From the NCBI RefSeq assembly GCF_030122805.1, contig NZ_CP126080.1:2733001-2797000 (forward strand): 64,000 nucleotides of DNA. The letters are read 5' to 3'. The position numbers and the translations under genes were made by a program. Below are positions 53,279 to 61,343 of the stretch, piece by piece. Below the pieces are notes generated by a model, which ran no database searches, had not been told where the DNA came from, and saw only the letters and a list, made by a program, of their open reading frames with translations. This DNA comes from Mesobacillus sp. AQ2. Lineage in GTDB: Bacteria > Bacillota > Bacilli > Bacillales > Cytobacillaceae. Position 1 is the stretch's first letter; each line of letters begins with the position of its first letter.

Positions 53279-53282
53279 ATTT

Positions 53283-53322
53283 GAAAAAAAAACCAAGCCG
53301 AAATCATTGCCGGCTTGGTTTT
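53283..53322. terminator. Bidirectional intrinsic terminator
   Basis: A 10-bp stem (AACCAAGCCG/CGGCTTGGTT, 53291-53300 with 53311-53320) with A and T runs at its ends. Confidence 0.85.
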
Positions 53323-53328
53323 TCCAAT

Positions 53329-53478
53329 TTATTTTCTTAAATTTTCCTTGTCCTTCATTCTGTTTTGCTGGTCGGGAACCCTGCCTTGATCTTTGAACTC
53401 ATCGATCTTTTTTTCTTCACCTAATTTTTCACGTTCATATTCGACAAGGCTCTGCTGGTTTTTTTGCGAGTTTTCCAC
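53329..53478 (-). CDS. Small highly charged ORF, 49 aa
   Basis: A 49-codon ORF starting with GTG, with GGAGGG eight bases upstream and a strong terminator downstream. The product is extremely polar (Gln, Glu, Lys, Asp; SLVEYEREKLGEEKKIDEFK, ending RMKDKENLRK), with no Cys, Trp or hydrophobic core, as in disordered stress- or spore-associated proteins of Bacilli. No family recognised. Confidence 0.6.
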   Translation of the reverse strand: MENSQKNQQSLVEYEREKLGEEKKIDEFKDQGRVPDQQNRMKDKENLRK

Positions 53479-53748
53479 GGCATTTCCCTCCTTGTTATTG
53501 TTAATATTCTATTCCCTTACAAAAAGGGACCAAACACGACTCTTGTGATTGTTGCCAGATCTTGAAAGGGAATTATCCATTTCATAACTGCCATCACTTT
53601 CATGGCCTTTTTGAAATTTTATATGATATCAAGTTCTTCAAGGGGATTTATATATGAACTATGTTTACTTCCCCTGTTTATATGGTAATTAAAAATAACA
53701 CAGAGGTAATCTATCAATTTGCACTACATTTAGAAAGGAAAATGTTTT

Positions 53749-53889
53749 ATGAGAGAAATAACAGTAACTGTAGACTTTCAGGGGAAAAATTATTTAACGA
53801 ATGTTATTGCCGATCGTGATACATCCGAAGAAGAAATCATGGAGATGGCAAGAAAGCAAGTTAAAGAACAGTGGTTGTTTTACTCCTAA
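53749..53889 (+). CDS. BA3454-family small stress-response protein
   Basis: A 46-aa protein, MREITVTVDFQGKNYLTNVI at the start and EEEIMEMARKQVKEQW near the end. I recognise the pattern of the BA3454 stress-response family (beta strand pair with GKNY-TNV, then a helix ending in KQW). Its mechanism is unknown. GAAAGGAAAA precedes the ATG, and a strong terminator follows after 75 bases. Confidence 0.7.
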   Translation: MREITVTVDFQGKNYLTNVIADRDTSEEEIMEMARKQVKEQWLFYS

Positions 53890-53962
53890 ATATTCACACA
53901 AATCAGTAGCTTACTCGAATTCAAACAAGCATTGATGGGTCTTAATTAGATTTATACAATCG

Positions 53963-54003
53963 AAAAGGAGGTTCAGTTTACAAGGACTGAACCTCCTTCT
54001 TTA
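53963..54003 (+). terminator. Strong intrinsic terminator
   Basis: A perfect 13-bp stem (53965-53977 with 53986-53998), 8-base loop, followed by CTTTA. Confidence 0.8.
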
Positions 54004-54129
54004 ATGGCTTTTTTCAAATTGCTGATTTAAAGTACTTTTTTAGTTTTTCATAAACTGGGGATGTACAAAAGGAGATGGCATTTTAAAAATACCTTGTGGA
54101 AGAAGGGGAATAAAATTCGAGACAGTATT

Positions 54130-54516
54130 TTACTCTTCATACAGTTCAATAGGCAATCCATCGGGATCGGCAAAGAATGTAAATCGTTTTTCAGTCAGAG
54201 GGTCAATCCTGATTTTCTCCACTTTTAACCCTTGACTTGCAAGATAATCAACATGTGCAGAAAGGTCCTTCACAGCAAAAGCTAGATGCCTGAGTCCTGC
54301 TGATTCCGGATAACTCGCCCTCGCAGGCACTTCCGGGAAAGAGAATAATTCAATCTGGAAATAGTCACCTACACCTAAATCCAATTTATATGACTCACGT
54401 TCTTCCCTATATACTTCCGAGATGACCTTAAAGCCCAGGATCTTTGTATAAAACTCCTTGGATTTTTCATAGTCAGCACAAATAATGGCGACGTGATGAA
54501 TTTTTTCTAACTTCAT
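54130..54516 (-). CDS. VOC metalloprotein of the SMU1112c/YaeR glyoxalase-I-like family
   Basis: A 128-aa protein that aligns along its length with E. coli YaeR: LEKIHHVAIICADYEKSKEF at the start, SEVYREERESYKLDL, then GLRHLAFAVKDL and RFTFFADPDGLPIELYE at the end. Metal ligands are probably His at residue 8, His in GLRHLAF and Glu in IELYE. The substrate is unknown. It lies 12 bases after rsbT on the same strand and is probably co-transcribed with it, an unusual partner. Confidence 0.9.
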   Translation of the reverse strand: MKLEKIHHVAIICADYEKSKEFYTKILGFKVISEVYREERESYKLDLGVGDYFQIELFSFPEVPARASYPESAGLRHLAFAVKDLSAHVDYLASQGLKVEKIRIDPLTEKRFTFFADPDGLPIELYEE

Positions 54517-54528
54517 CGCAATCTCCTT

Positions 54529-54930
54529 TTACCTTGCCCATTTAGTAATGGTGATTTTCGTACCAGATCCTGGCTTTGAATCAATATCAAAACTATCCAT
54601 TAACCTTTTTACTCCCGGAAGGCCTGCACCAAGTCCCCCAGACGTCGAAAAACCATCCTGCAGAACCATCCTGATGTCGTTTATTCCTGGTCCATTATCC
54701 GCCGCAGTTATCTGGATTCCTTTTCGGCCATTTTCATTCAAGACCTGTATCGTAATCTGGCCGCTGCCTGCATAAAGGTATATGTTCCTGGCAAGCTCGG
54801 AAATCGCAGTCGTGATCCTTGCCTGATCAACCCCTCCAAATTGAAGCTCTTTTGAAACTTCTCTCCCTTTTTGTCGGGCAAGTACTATATCAAATTCATT
54901 ATTTATGTTTATTACAAACGATTCTGTCAT
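54529..54930 (-). CDS. rsbT: RsbT, stressosome switch serine/threonine kinase
   Basis: A 133-aa GHKL-type kinase. In B. subtilis RsbT phosphorylates RsbR and RsbS under stress, leaves the stressosome and activates the phosphatase RsbU. The match is close throughout: DQARITTAISELARNIYLYA (N box), DNGPGI (G1) and DGFSTSGGLGAGLPGVKRLM (G2 lid). TAGAGGT precedes the ATG, four bases after rsbS. The rsbU-V-W-sigB genes do not follow. Confidence 0.93.
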   Translation of the reverse strand: MTESFVININNEFDIVLARQKGREVSKELQFGGVDQARITTAISELARNIYLYAGSGQITIQVLNENGRKGIQITAADNGPGINDIRMVLQDGFSTSGGLGAGLPGVKRLMDSFDIDSKPGSGTKITITKWAR

Positions 54931-54934
54931 ATGG

Positions 54935-55291
54935 CTAAACCTCTAACAAATGGCTTAATATCGAAATTCCTTGTTCAAGATCCAGAGCAGTGTGGACATT
55001 TTCCAATGTGATGCCCAACTCGATCAAAGTAATGGCGACCGCTGGCTGTATGCCTGTCAGGACCGCTTTTGTGCCCATCAAGCTTGTCATGACAATGACA
55101 TCACCCAAAACCTTTGCAATAAATGAATCAATCATATCTACAGAAGTCAGGTCGATCACAACACCTTTGGCTCCTGTGTCTTTTATTTTATTCAACAAGT
55201 CCTCCTGGAACGTCAGTACGGTCTGGTCATCCAATTCCACTTGTACAGAAACCAGCAGGTAGTCTTTTAATTTTAATATAGGAATCCTCAC
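54935..55291 (-). CDS. rsbS: RsbS, stressosome STAS-domain antagonist
   Basis: A 118-aa single STAS domain. RsbS forms the stressosome core with RsbR and sequesters RsbT. It matches B. subtilis RsbS closely ([20 protein letters not shown] at the start, [20 protein letters not shown]), including the phosphorylated serine (Ser56 here, equivalent to Ser59). GTG start at 55291 with TTGGAGG eight bases upstream; a longer ATG reading has no site. No rsbR precedes it; an RsbR paralogue lies at 35350-36180. Confidence 0.92.
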   Translation of the reverse strand: MRIPILKLKDYLLVSVQVELDDQTVLTFQEDLLNKIKDTGAKGVVIDLTSVDMIDSFIAKVLGDVIVMTSLMGTKAVLTGIQPAVAITLIELGITLENVHTALDLEQGISILSHLLEV

Positions 55292-55440
55292 TTTATTTGC
55301 CTCCAAATCATTAAACTCACCAGAAATCCACTTTTGCATTTACAAAGAAGAATTTAATTGGATTATACGCTATGTAATAAGTGCATTACAAATTAAAAGC
55401 AGTATTTATATGACTAAATGCGGTTTGACCAATAAGAATA

Positions 55441-55473
55441 AAAAAATTAAAAAACCTCCCAAAAAGGAGGTTT
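55441..55473 (-). terminator. Intrinsic terminator of the lytE-like gene
   Basis: An 8-bp stem (AAACCTCC/GGAGGTTT, 55452-55459 with 55466-55473) with a T-rich exit on the minus strand. Confidence 0.75.
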
Positions 55474-55497
55474 CAATCACAAAAAAACGGGTATGTG

Positions 55498-56508
55498 TTA
55501 AAAAGCAGTTTTTGCACCAAGATAACGAGGTTTCCAGTAAGAGTTATTCATATCACTGATTTCGACTCCTCTGGAAGATCCTGCATGAATAAATTGGCCA
55601 TTGCCGAGATAAATACCAGCATGGGATGGACCGGCTTTATATGTTTCAAAGAATACTAGGTCCCCTACACGTGGTGAAGAAACAGACTTGGTCGCATCCC
55701 AAATGGAGGCCACTGTTCTTGGAATGGAGATTCCCGCCATATTATAGACATAGTTCAGATAACCAGAACAGTCAAATCCAGATGGAGTGCTGCCAGCCCA
55801 AACATATGGAACTCCAATGTATTTTTTTGCTTCAGCAATCAATGAATTCACCTGTGAAGTTGAGTTATATGATGCAACTACAGGTGCAGATGCTGTGGAG
55901 ACCTTTGTAGCAACAATAGTTGCAGCCGCCCCTGATAATTTTAATACCTGCCCAGGGAAAATAAGGTCAGATTTAAGATTATTAATAGACATCAACTGCG
56001 AGAGCGATACATTATGGCGAGTTGCAATAGATGATAAATTATCACCGCTACGGACTGTGTATGTGCTTGATGTACTTGCAGGTGCAACAGAAGCTGGTGC
56101 AGCCGCAGATCCTGAAACCTTCAATTTTTGGCCAGGAAAAATGACATCAGAAGTTAGTCCATTCAGTGATTTTAGTCCACTGATAGACATTCCGTATAAT
56201 TTTGAAATTCCCCATAAAGTATCGCCGGACTTCACGATATAACCATCGACAGTCGTGCTTGTTGCAGCAGTGGTTGAGTGACTATGAGGAGCCAGGACTG
56301 AAAGTTTTTGATTTACATAGATTATAGAACTTGATAGGTTATTCCATTTTTGTATATCTTTAATTGCAACATTATATGTGTTAGAAAGCTTCCATAAAGA
56401 ATCACCAGATTGAACTGTGTGTAATTTTTCATGAGCACTTGCAGAACCATTGAATGATGTAAATAAAAATCCGGCTGTTGCAGCCACCGTCAGAATTTGT
56501 TTTTTCAT
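55498..56508 (-). CDS. lytE: LysM-NlpC/P60 D,L-endopeptidase (LytE-like)
   Basis: A 336-aa autolysin: signal peptide (about 1-23), three LysM wall-binding repeats (about 28-72, 87-131 and 148-192, each with SGD-L/T-W-type starts), a Ser/Thr/Ala linker and an NlpC/P60 domain with the catalytic Cys in SGFDCSGYLNY and His in GPSHAGIYLG. Domain count, length and the NNSYWKPRYLGAK end match LytE, which cuts stem peptides for cell elongation and separation. The ATG at 56508 follows AAAGGGAG. Confidence 0.9.
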   Translation of the reverse strand: MKKQILTVAATAGFLFTSFNGSASAHEKLHTVQSGDSLWKLSNTYNVAIKDIQKWNNLSSSIIYVNQKLSVLAPHSHSTTAATSTTVDGYIVKSGDTLWGISKLYGMSISGLKSLNGLTSDVIFPGQKLKVSGSAAAPASVAPASTSSTYTVRSGDNLSSIATRHNVSLSQLMSINNLKSDLIFPGQVLKLSGAAATIVATKVSTASAPVVASYNSTSQVNSLIAEAKKYIGVPYVWAGSTPSGFDCSGYLNYVYNMAGISIPRTVASIWDATKSVSSPRVGDLVFFETYKAGPSHAGIYLGNGQFIHAGSSRGVEISDMNNSYWKPRYLGAKTAF

Positions 56509-56849
56509 GTTGAGCAACTCCCTTTGATTTCGATTACAAATTAATAGTAGAGTTTCCCAAACTAGTTTTGAATCTATAAATTTTGGTTTCAAAGGAAATG
56601 TTTTCCTCTGTGAAATATTCGGTTTTATTTCCAGAAATACTACTAATCCTTTAAATATCAGGGATAACAGCCTGTTTTTTCCACTGGTATTGTATTATTT
56701 GTAACAAAAATGCAATATAAGCTTAACTGTTTTGTAATTTAATTACTCTATGTAACAGTTCCTATAAGATTGTATTACAAGGGAACAAAGAACTAATAAC
56801 ATGTCAATAAGGTGAAATTTTCTCATTACAATTCATCGTTTAGCAATGA
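56509..56849. other. Long upstream region of the lytE-like gene
   Basis: About 340 bases, no ORF. It contains several TGTTAC/TGTAAT half-sites on the minus strand (56698-56785 region) that recall WalR recognition elements (TGTWAH), but I find no exact TGTWAH-N5-TGTWAH pair. Confidence 0.35.
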
Positions 56850-56885
56850 GTAAAGCCCACTGTAGAATCACACAGTGGGCTTTAC
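56850..56885 (-). terminator. Hairpin beyond the 144-aa gene
   Basis: A perfect 14-bp stem (56850-56863 with 56872-56885), 8-base loop. The T tract after it on the minus strand is poor. Confidence 0.55.
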
Positions 56886-56901
56886 TTTATTTCATTTCAT
56901 G

Positions 56902-57336
56902 TTAGAGATTTCGTTTAATCAACTGTTCAGCAGCCTGGTCAACCTGCTGGCTGTTTCCTTCCTGCTTAGCGGCAGAGGCAATTTGACTGATTAACTGGCT
57001 GCTTTCCGGGTTAGTGGAACTTGAAGCATGATAACCGGAATTAGTATTTGTTGTTTTGGAATCAGTCATGCCTGAAGTAATTTCTTTTGCGAATTCCGTT
57101 AAACCCGGAGAAATGGCCCGATTTAGTGAATTCCCCGTGTTTGTATTCTGAAAAAGCTGCCTCATTCCATTTCCCATTCGATTACGGAAAGCAAATGCAG
57201 CAGCAGCACTTGCTACAACACCCATTACTGAATACGTCATGGAGCGAGATTTCTTGCGTTTATACCCGAACATCTTCATCAGATTTTGAGGTATATTCGA
57301 ATTCATTAACGCAGACATCCAAGCGGATCTATTCAT
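56902..57336 (-). CDS. Small membrane-associated protein, unrecognised
   Basis: A 144-aa protein with a basic N-terminal region (MFGYKRKKSRSMTYSVMGVV), one weak Ala-rich hydrophobic helix (about 33-50) and a long Ser/Thr/Asn-rich hydrophilic tail. The ATG at 57336 follows AAAGGGGTG; the longer reading has no site. No family recognised. It lies downstream of the DUF421 gene, with a gap of about 100 bases. Confidence 0.6.
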   Translation of the reverse strand: MNRSAWMSALMNSNIPQNLMKMFGYKRKKSRSMTYSVMGVVASAAAAFAFRNRMGNGMRQLFQNTNTGNSLNRAISPGLTEFAKEITSGMTDSKTTNTNSGYHASSSTNPESSQLISQIASAAKQEGNSQQVDQAAEQLIKRNL

Positions 57337-57440
57337 CGGCAGCACCCCTTTATGAATTAGAGGGGAAATATCCCCTCCACCCTTTAGTATTAGGTTCTGG
57401 TCATTCAATATACCGGTAAAAGTTTTACAGTGAAGTCAGT

Positions 57441-58301
57441 TTACTCATTAAGGTAGGGTTTCAATTTGTGTATAGCCTGCTGCAACTTTTCAGCGTTTTT
57501 ACTATACATTTGTTTTACTATAGAAGACTCTGTTCCGAGAGCAAATAATTCTAAATCTGCCTGGCATTTATTCATCATAGCGAGCAATAGCTTCCTTGGC
57601 TGTGGAGAAGGAATCTCAAACTGATCATCATAAGTATCAATGGTAAGCTTTCCGAATGAATCCACCTGTCCCAAAAAGACATTATCAAGCGTTACACCTA
57701 AGTTTGCTAATTCTATATCCAGCCACCCTCTGTTCTTGCCCGCCGAAGTTAACGAATCGTTCAGAATATTCCCGTCCATGATTACAGTATAGGGTTCTTT
57801 CTCTGGAGCTACTGTCAGATTCAAATCTTTAGCGGTTAAAGGCTGTAATTCTTTTTTTAAAAGGACACTTAAGTCTCCTTTTGGTTCAAGAACTGCGAAT
57901 TCAACATCTGCTGTTTTAAATACATTCTTCTGACGCAATAAAGAATTCAATTCATCGATCGTATATTTTTCTTTCTTAAGATTTTCTTCAAGGACTTTCC
58001 CGTCTTTAATTAAAACTGTTGCTTTTCCCTCGAATATATCACGGAACTTTTTGCTCTTAATTCCAATAAGGTCATGGAAATATGTAAATGCACCAAATAC
58101 CATAATCGCTAAAACACCATGAAAAAAATTACCATCCAGTCCCATGATAACTTCGCCCGCAATACTCCCGATTGTTATGCCTGATATATATTCAAAAAAA
58201 GACAACTCTGAAAGCTGTTTTTTTCCGCCTATCTTTGTGATTGCGTACAATGTGATTGCAAACAATATAGATGAGACGAAAATATGTGTGTAATCATTCA
58301 T
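57441..58301 (-). CDS. DUF421 (YetF) membrane protein with a DUF1657-like tail
   Basis: A 286-aa protein: three N-terminal membrane helices (about 7-85), a DUF421 cytosolic domain (about 88-230, with YTIDELNSLLRQKNVF), and a C-terminal stretch of about 50 residues (LLAMMNKCQADLELFALGTE) that repeats the pattern of the DUF1657 proteins encoded just upstream (ASLETFALGTENQQAKQLY). YetF-like genes occur in spoVA-2mob spore operons. It lies 11 bases after a DUF1657 gene. Confidence 0.88.
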   Translation of the reverse strand: MNDYTHIFVSSILFAITLYAITKIGGKKQLSELSFFEYISGITIGSIAGEVIMGLDGNFFHGVLAIMVFGAFTYFHDLIGIKSKKFRDIFEGKATVLIKDGKVLEENLKKEKYTIDELNSLLRQKNVFKTADVEFAVLEPKGDLSVLLKKELQPLTAKDLNLTVAPEKEPYTVIMDGNILNDSLTSAGKNRGWLDIELANLGVTLDNVFLGQVDSFGKLTIDTYDDQFEIPSPQPRKLLLAMMNKCQADLELFALGTESSIVKQMYSKNAEKLQQAIHKLKPYLNE

Positions 58302-58312
58302 TGCTTCACCTT

Positions 58313-58516
58313 CTAGCTTTTATATTGGGGCTCTTCAATTTCCACCTTGATTTTTCGTTCTTCTAAATCTGTTTTGATTTCCGTGATGACCAGCATGGTT
58401 TCATGGAAAACCCTGCTTGCTTCTGGAATCGTTGAGTTTAATGCCATTGCAGACAGTTGCGCTTCTATCCCTTTTATCGTTGATAAAACTTGATTCACAT
58501 TTGAACCTACTGTCAT
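58313..58516 (-). CDS. DUF1657 family protein, copy 2
   Basis: A 67-aa helical protein, MTVGSNVNQVLSTIKGIEAQ at the start and EIEEPQYKS at the end, parallel to copy 1 (MTVGAQVKQTL and EQEEPQYNQ). DUF1657 genes are part of the transposon-borne spoVA-2mob operon linked to spore germination and heat resistance. AGAGGTGATG precedes the ATG. It lies between copy 1 and the DUF421 gene. Confidence 0.85.
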   Translation of the reverse strand: MTVGSNVNQVLSTIKGIEAQLSAMALNSTIPEASRVFHETMLVITEIKTDLEERKIKVEIEEPQYKS

Positions 58517-58573
58517 TTATCATCACCTCTATAATGTAGAAGAGGGCGGGTTGCCCTGCCCTCCCTGTCCAGC

Positions 58574-58777
58574 CTACTGATTATATTGTGGTTCCTCTTG
58601 TTCAATTTCTTGCAGACGAGGCTGAAGACTGTCAATAACCGCTTGTGTCTGCTGTGCAGCAGTTTGGTAAAGCTGCTTTGCCTGCTGATTTTCTGTCCCG
58701 AGCGCAAAAGTTTCCAAACTAGCCTGGGCACTTTTCAAACCCGCCAATGTTTGTTTTACCTGAGCACCAACTGTCAT
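58574..58777 (-). CDS. DUF1657 family protein, copy 1
   Basis: A 67-aa helical, Gln/Ala-rich protein (MTVGAQVKQTLAGLKSAQAS at the start) of the DUF1657 family. The ATG at 58777 follows AGGGGATAC; the upstream part of the open frame has no ribosome binding site. First gene of a three-gene group with DUF1657 copy 2 and DUF421. No spoVAC/D/Eb gene is present between them. Confidence 0.87.
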   Translation of the reverse strand: MTVGAQVKQTLAGLKSAQASLETFALGTENQQAKQLYQTAAQQTQAVIDSLQPRLQEIEQEEPQYNQ

Positions 58778-58926
58778 CGTATCCCCTGCTTTCTGAAATA
58801 AATATGGTACTGTTTTATTATTGCTACATTCCCTTGAAATATTCCCTGCTTTTATCTTTTTCCGATTTCCCAATTGAAACCATTATATCCAAAAAAAAAG
58901 CCATTGCGGCCGTTATGATTTTAGGA

Positions 58927-59388
58927 TTAATCTTCATTCACTTGTATCCTGATGTTGTAAAGTGCGTAGCCAACTTCCCATTTGGCCCGGATTTCCATTG
59001 CATAATCTCCCGAAGAGACTTTTGCTTGGGCAAGATTTAATGGTAATCCATCCAGGCTTTTATATGCGAGTCCTCCTGTATTCATATCCCATAAATAGCA
59101 AGTAACAGAAATTGGTGAATGCTCAAATTGCATGTTGATGCTGTCATTGCGATTGACCATAATGGGAGGAAATTCTCTTACAAATACAGCAGGATCGGTA
59201 TTGGAATCTGCCGCTGTTGCCCTCCCCCATTTTCTCAAGGAGTAGGTCGTAGCTTTTACCTCCACCTTTTGACTGTCTACAGTCATTTCTAATTCAGGAG
59301 GAGTTGGTTTATAGCTTTTATATGTATTCCAGCCGATGATAATGGCGAACAATAATAAAGCCGAGATTCCCCAAAATATTGTTTTCAC
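58927..59388 (-). CDS. Membrane-anchored exported protein of unknown function
   Basis: A 153-aa protein with one N-terminal membrane anchor (about 5-22) and an extracytoplasmic domain of about 120 residues rich in beta-forming residues (ELEMTVDSQKVEVKATTYSL, YALYNIRIQV at the end). It ends in NED. GTG start at 59388 with AAAGGAGG six bases upstream. No family recognised. Divergent from the radical SAM gene. Confidence 0.7.
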   Translation of the reverse strand: MKTIFWGISALLLFAIIIGWNTYKSYKPTPPELEMTVDSQKVEVKATTYSLRKWGRATAADSNTDPAVFVREFPPIMVNRNDSINMQFEHSPISVTCYLWDMNTGGLAYKSLDGLPLNLAQAKVSSGDYAMEIRAKWEVGYALYNIRIQVNED

Positions 59389-59600
59389 CAAACTCCTCCT
59401 TTCAAAAAATCAAAAATATCACATCTTATTATTTAGACGGTTCCGCTGGGAAGTAAGTTTCATATTTCCAGTATTTCGCGTGTCTGATTGTTTAATGTAC
59501 TTCATATTCAAAAACCATTTGTCATTATTGTGTAACATTCCTTACATGCAAACTCACCCGGCTAAACTATAATGAATGAATAAATAATGAAAAGTTGGTG

Positions 59601-60767
59601 ATGAAAGTGCATGGAATTGGACATGCTCATTCCACTGGCAGCCATCCGGGTGCAATTGATTTCAACATGAATCCTTATATTGTTATTTGGGAAGTGACAA
59701 GGGCTTGTCAGTTAAAATGTATCCATTGCCGGGCTGATGCACAAAACAGGCCTGACCCAATGGAATTAAGCCCGGAGGAAGGACTGAAGCTGATCGATCA
59801 CATTTATGAGATGGGTAACCCAATGCTTGTGTTTACAGGCGGAGACTGTATGATGCGAGAGGATCTTTTTGAACTTGCTGAATATGCGGTGAAGAAAGGC
59901 ATGCGCGTGTCAATGACACCAAGCGCTACAGATAATGTTACAAAAGAAAAAATGGAAAGAGCCAAGGAAGCTGGACTTTCAAGATGGGCTTTCAGCTTGG
60001 ATGGTCCCACTCCTGAAATCCATGATCATTTTCGTGGAACTCCCGGTTCATTCAATCTGACAATCGAAAAAGTTAAATACCTAAATGAATTAAAAATGCC
60101 TTTGCAGCTTAACACGGTCATTTCACGGTATAATTATGAGTACCTTGAACAAATGGCTGAACTGATGAAAGAACTTAAAGTTGTGATGTGGTACATATTC
60201 CTTTTGGTTCCTACAGGCCGAGGCCAGCTGGATGCCTGCTTGACACCTGCAGAACATGAAAAAGTTTTCCGTTGGCTGTATGAATTAAGCAAGACTGCTC
60301 CATATGATATTAAAACGACGGCAGCCCAGCATTACCGCCGGGTTGTTTTCCAACAAAAAACCAGGGAACATAGCGTTAACAAGGATGAAATCCGGTATGA
60401 AGACACATTAACGAAAGATATGGCTTCTGTCATCGATGGCCTGAAACGTGCTCCAAAAGGGGTCAATGATGGCAACGGCTTTGTTTTCATTTCGCATACG
60501 GGAGATGTGATGCCATCCGGATTGCTTCCTTTAGTTGGCGGAAACGTTCGGGATAAGCCTTTAGCGGACATTTACCGCGATTCCCAAATCTTTAAGGACC
60601 TGCGTAATCCTGATCAATACAAAGGAAAATGCGGTGTTTGCGAATTCCGCTATGTCTGCGGGGGTTCCCGTTCAAGAACCTATGCGGTCACAGGAGACTA
60701 CATGGGCAGTGAGCCATTCTGTGTCTATATCCCCGAGACAATGCGCAAAACGAAATCGCCAATCTAA
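59601..60767 (+). CDS. Radical SAM/SPASM protein (TIGR04053-type)
   Basis: A 388-aa radical SAM enzyme. The cluster motif CQLKCIHC gives Cys36, Cys40 and Cys43; the GGD-type motif is TGGDCMMRED. A C-terminal SPASM-like cysteine set (CGVCEFRYVCGG, then EPFC) would bind extra Fe-S clusters. Relatives act in peptide maturation or haem biosynthesis (AhbD/NirJ-like). No precursor peptide gene is adjacent, so the substrate is unknown. The start is uncertain among ATG 59601, GTG 59607 and TTG 59595 because the site is weak. Confidence 0.88.
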   Translation: MKVHGIGHAHSTGSHPGAIDFNMNPYIVIWEVTRACQLKCIHCRADAQNRPDPMELSPEEGLKLIDHIYEMGNPMLVFTGGDCMMREDLFELAEYAVKKGMRVSMTPSATDNVTKEKMERAKEAGLSRWAFSLDGPTPEIHDHFRGTPGSFNLTIEKVKYLNELKMPLQLNTVISRYNYEYLEQMAELMKELKVVMWYIFLLVPTGRGQLDACLTPAEHEKVFRWLYELSKTAPYDIKTTAAQHYRRVVFQQKTREHSVNKDEIRYEDTLTKDMASVIDGLKRAPKGVNDGNGFVFISHTGDVMPSGLLPLVGGNVRDKPLADIYRDSQIFKDLRNPDQYKGKCGVCEFRYVCGGSRSRTYAVTGDYMGSEPFCVYIPETMRKTKSPI

Positions 60768-60772
60768 TGCCG

Positions 60773-60800
60773 ATAGCTCCTGATAAAGGAGCTATTTTTA
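60773..60800 (+). terminator. Intrinsic terminator of the radical SAM gene
   Basis: A 9-bp stem (ATAGCTCCT/AGGAGCTAT) with a 5-base loop and TTTTT. Confidence 0.85.
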
Positions 60801-60975
60801 TTTGGAATGCTGTTCTAATCCCAAGCCACAACATTAAAGAGAGTCGAATAGCAACACAACATTCTTATTTGATCAATATTGACACTTTTATGACTTCCTT
60901 TTTTCTGTGACATAAAGCACGGAAAACACCACCAACCAAGTTTTACAATAAAGTTAACGAAAGGATGGTGCAAAG

Positions 60976-61272
60976 ATGACAATCAAGATTGATCAAGAAG
61001 CATTTAAATGGTTTGAAAGAGAATTCGACACACCAAAACCGTTTCACATCCGCCTTTATCCTCAATATGCCGGGTTTGGCGACAAGAATAAGGGCTATAG
61101 CCTGGCATTTTCGCTAGAAACTCCTGCCATTGCCGCCGAACAGCAGATAATTGACGGTATTACCTTTTATGTAGAGTCAAATGACACCTGGTTCTTTAAT
61201 GAGACAGATGTAGAGATCAAGTACAGTGATACTGCCGGTGAAATATTCACCAAATACAATGAGCATCATTGA
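60976..61272 (+). CDS. HesB/YneR-like protein without Fe-S cysteines
   Basis: A 98-aa protein of the HesB/IscA fold, MTIKIDQEAFKWFEREFDTP at the start, then SLAFSLETPAIAAEQQIIDG and GITFYVESNDTWFF. The three cysteines used by IscA/SufA to hold clusters are all absent, as in Bacillus YneR-type proteins, so an Fe-S carrier role is unlikely. AAAGGATGG precedes the ATG. Function unknown. Confidence 0.82.
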   Translation: MTIKIDQEAFKWFEREFDTPKPFHIRLYPQYAGFGDKNKGYSLAFSLETPAIAAEQQIIDGITFYVESNDTWFFNETDVEIKYSDTAGEIFTKYNEHH

Positions 61273-61317
61273 TCATCAATATATATAACAACAATCATTG
61301 CATTAAAATGAAGCGGG

Positions 61318-61343
61318 GCTCCTGGCAGAACCAGGAGCTCTTC
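61318..61343. terminator. Hairpin between convergent genes
   Basis: An 8-bp stem (GCTCCTGG/CCAGGAGC, 61318-61325 with 61331-61338) followed by TCTTCTT. Probably the argS terminator or a shared one; neither T tract is ideal. Confidence 0.5.

Noticed and set aside
55787..56242. Plus-strand open frame inside the lytE-like gene
   Set aside because: Shadow of the LysM repeats on the other strand; no ribosome site.
56698..56785. WalR box upstream of the lytE-like gene
   Set aside because: Several TGTWAH-like half-sites are present, but none forms the required pair with a 5-base gap.
59595..60767. RiPP (ribosomal peptide) cluster around the radical SAM protein
   Set aside because: No precursor peptide, protease or exporter gene is adjacent; the neighbours are a HesB-like protein and an unrelated membrane protein.
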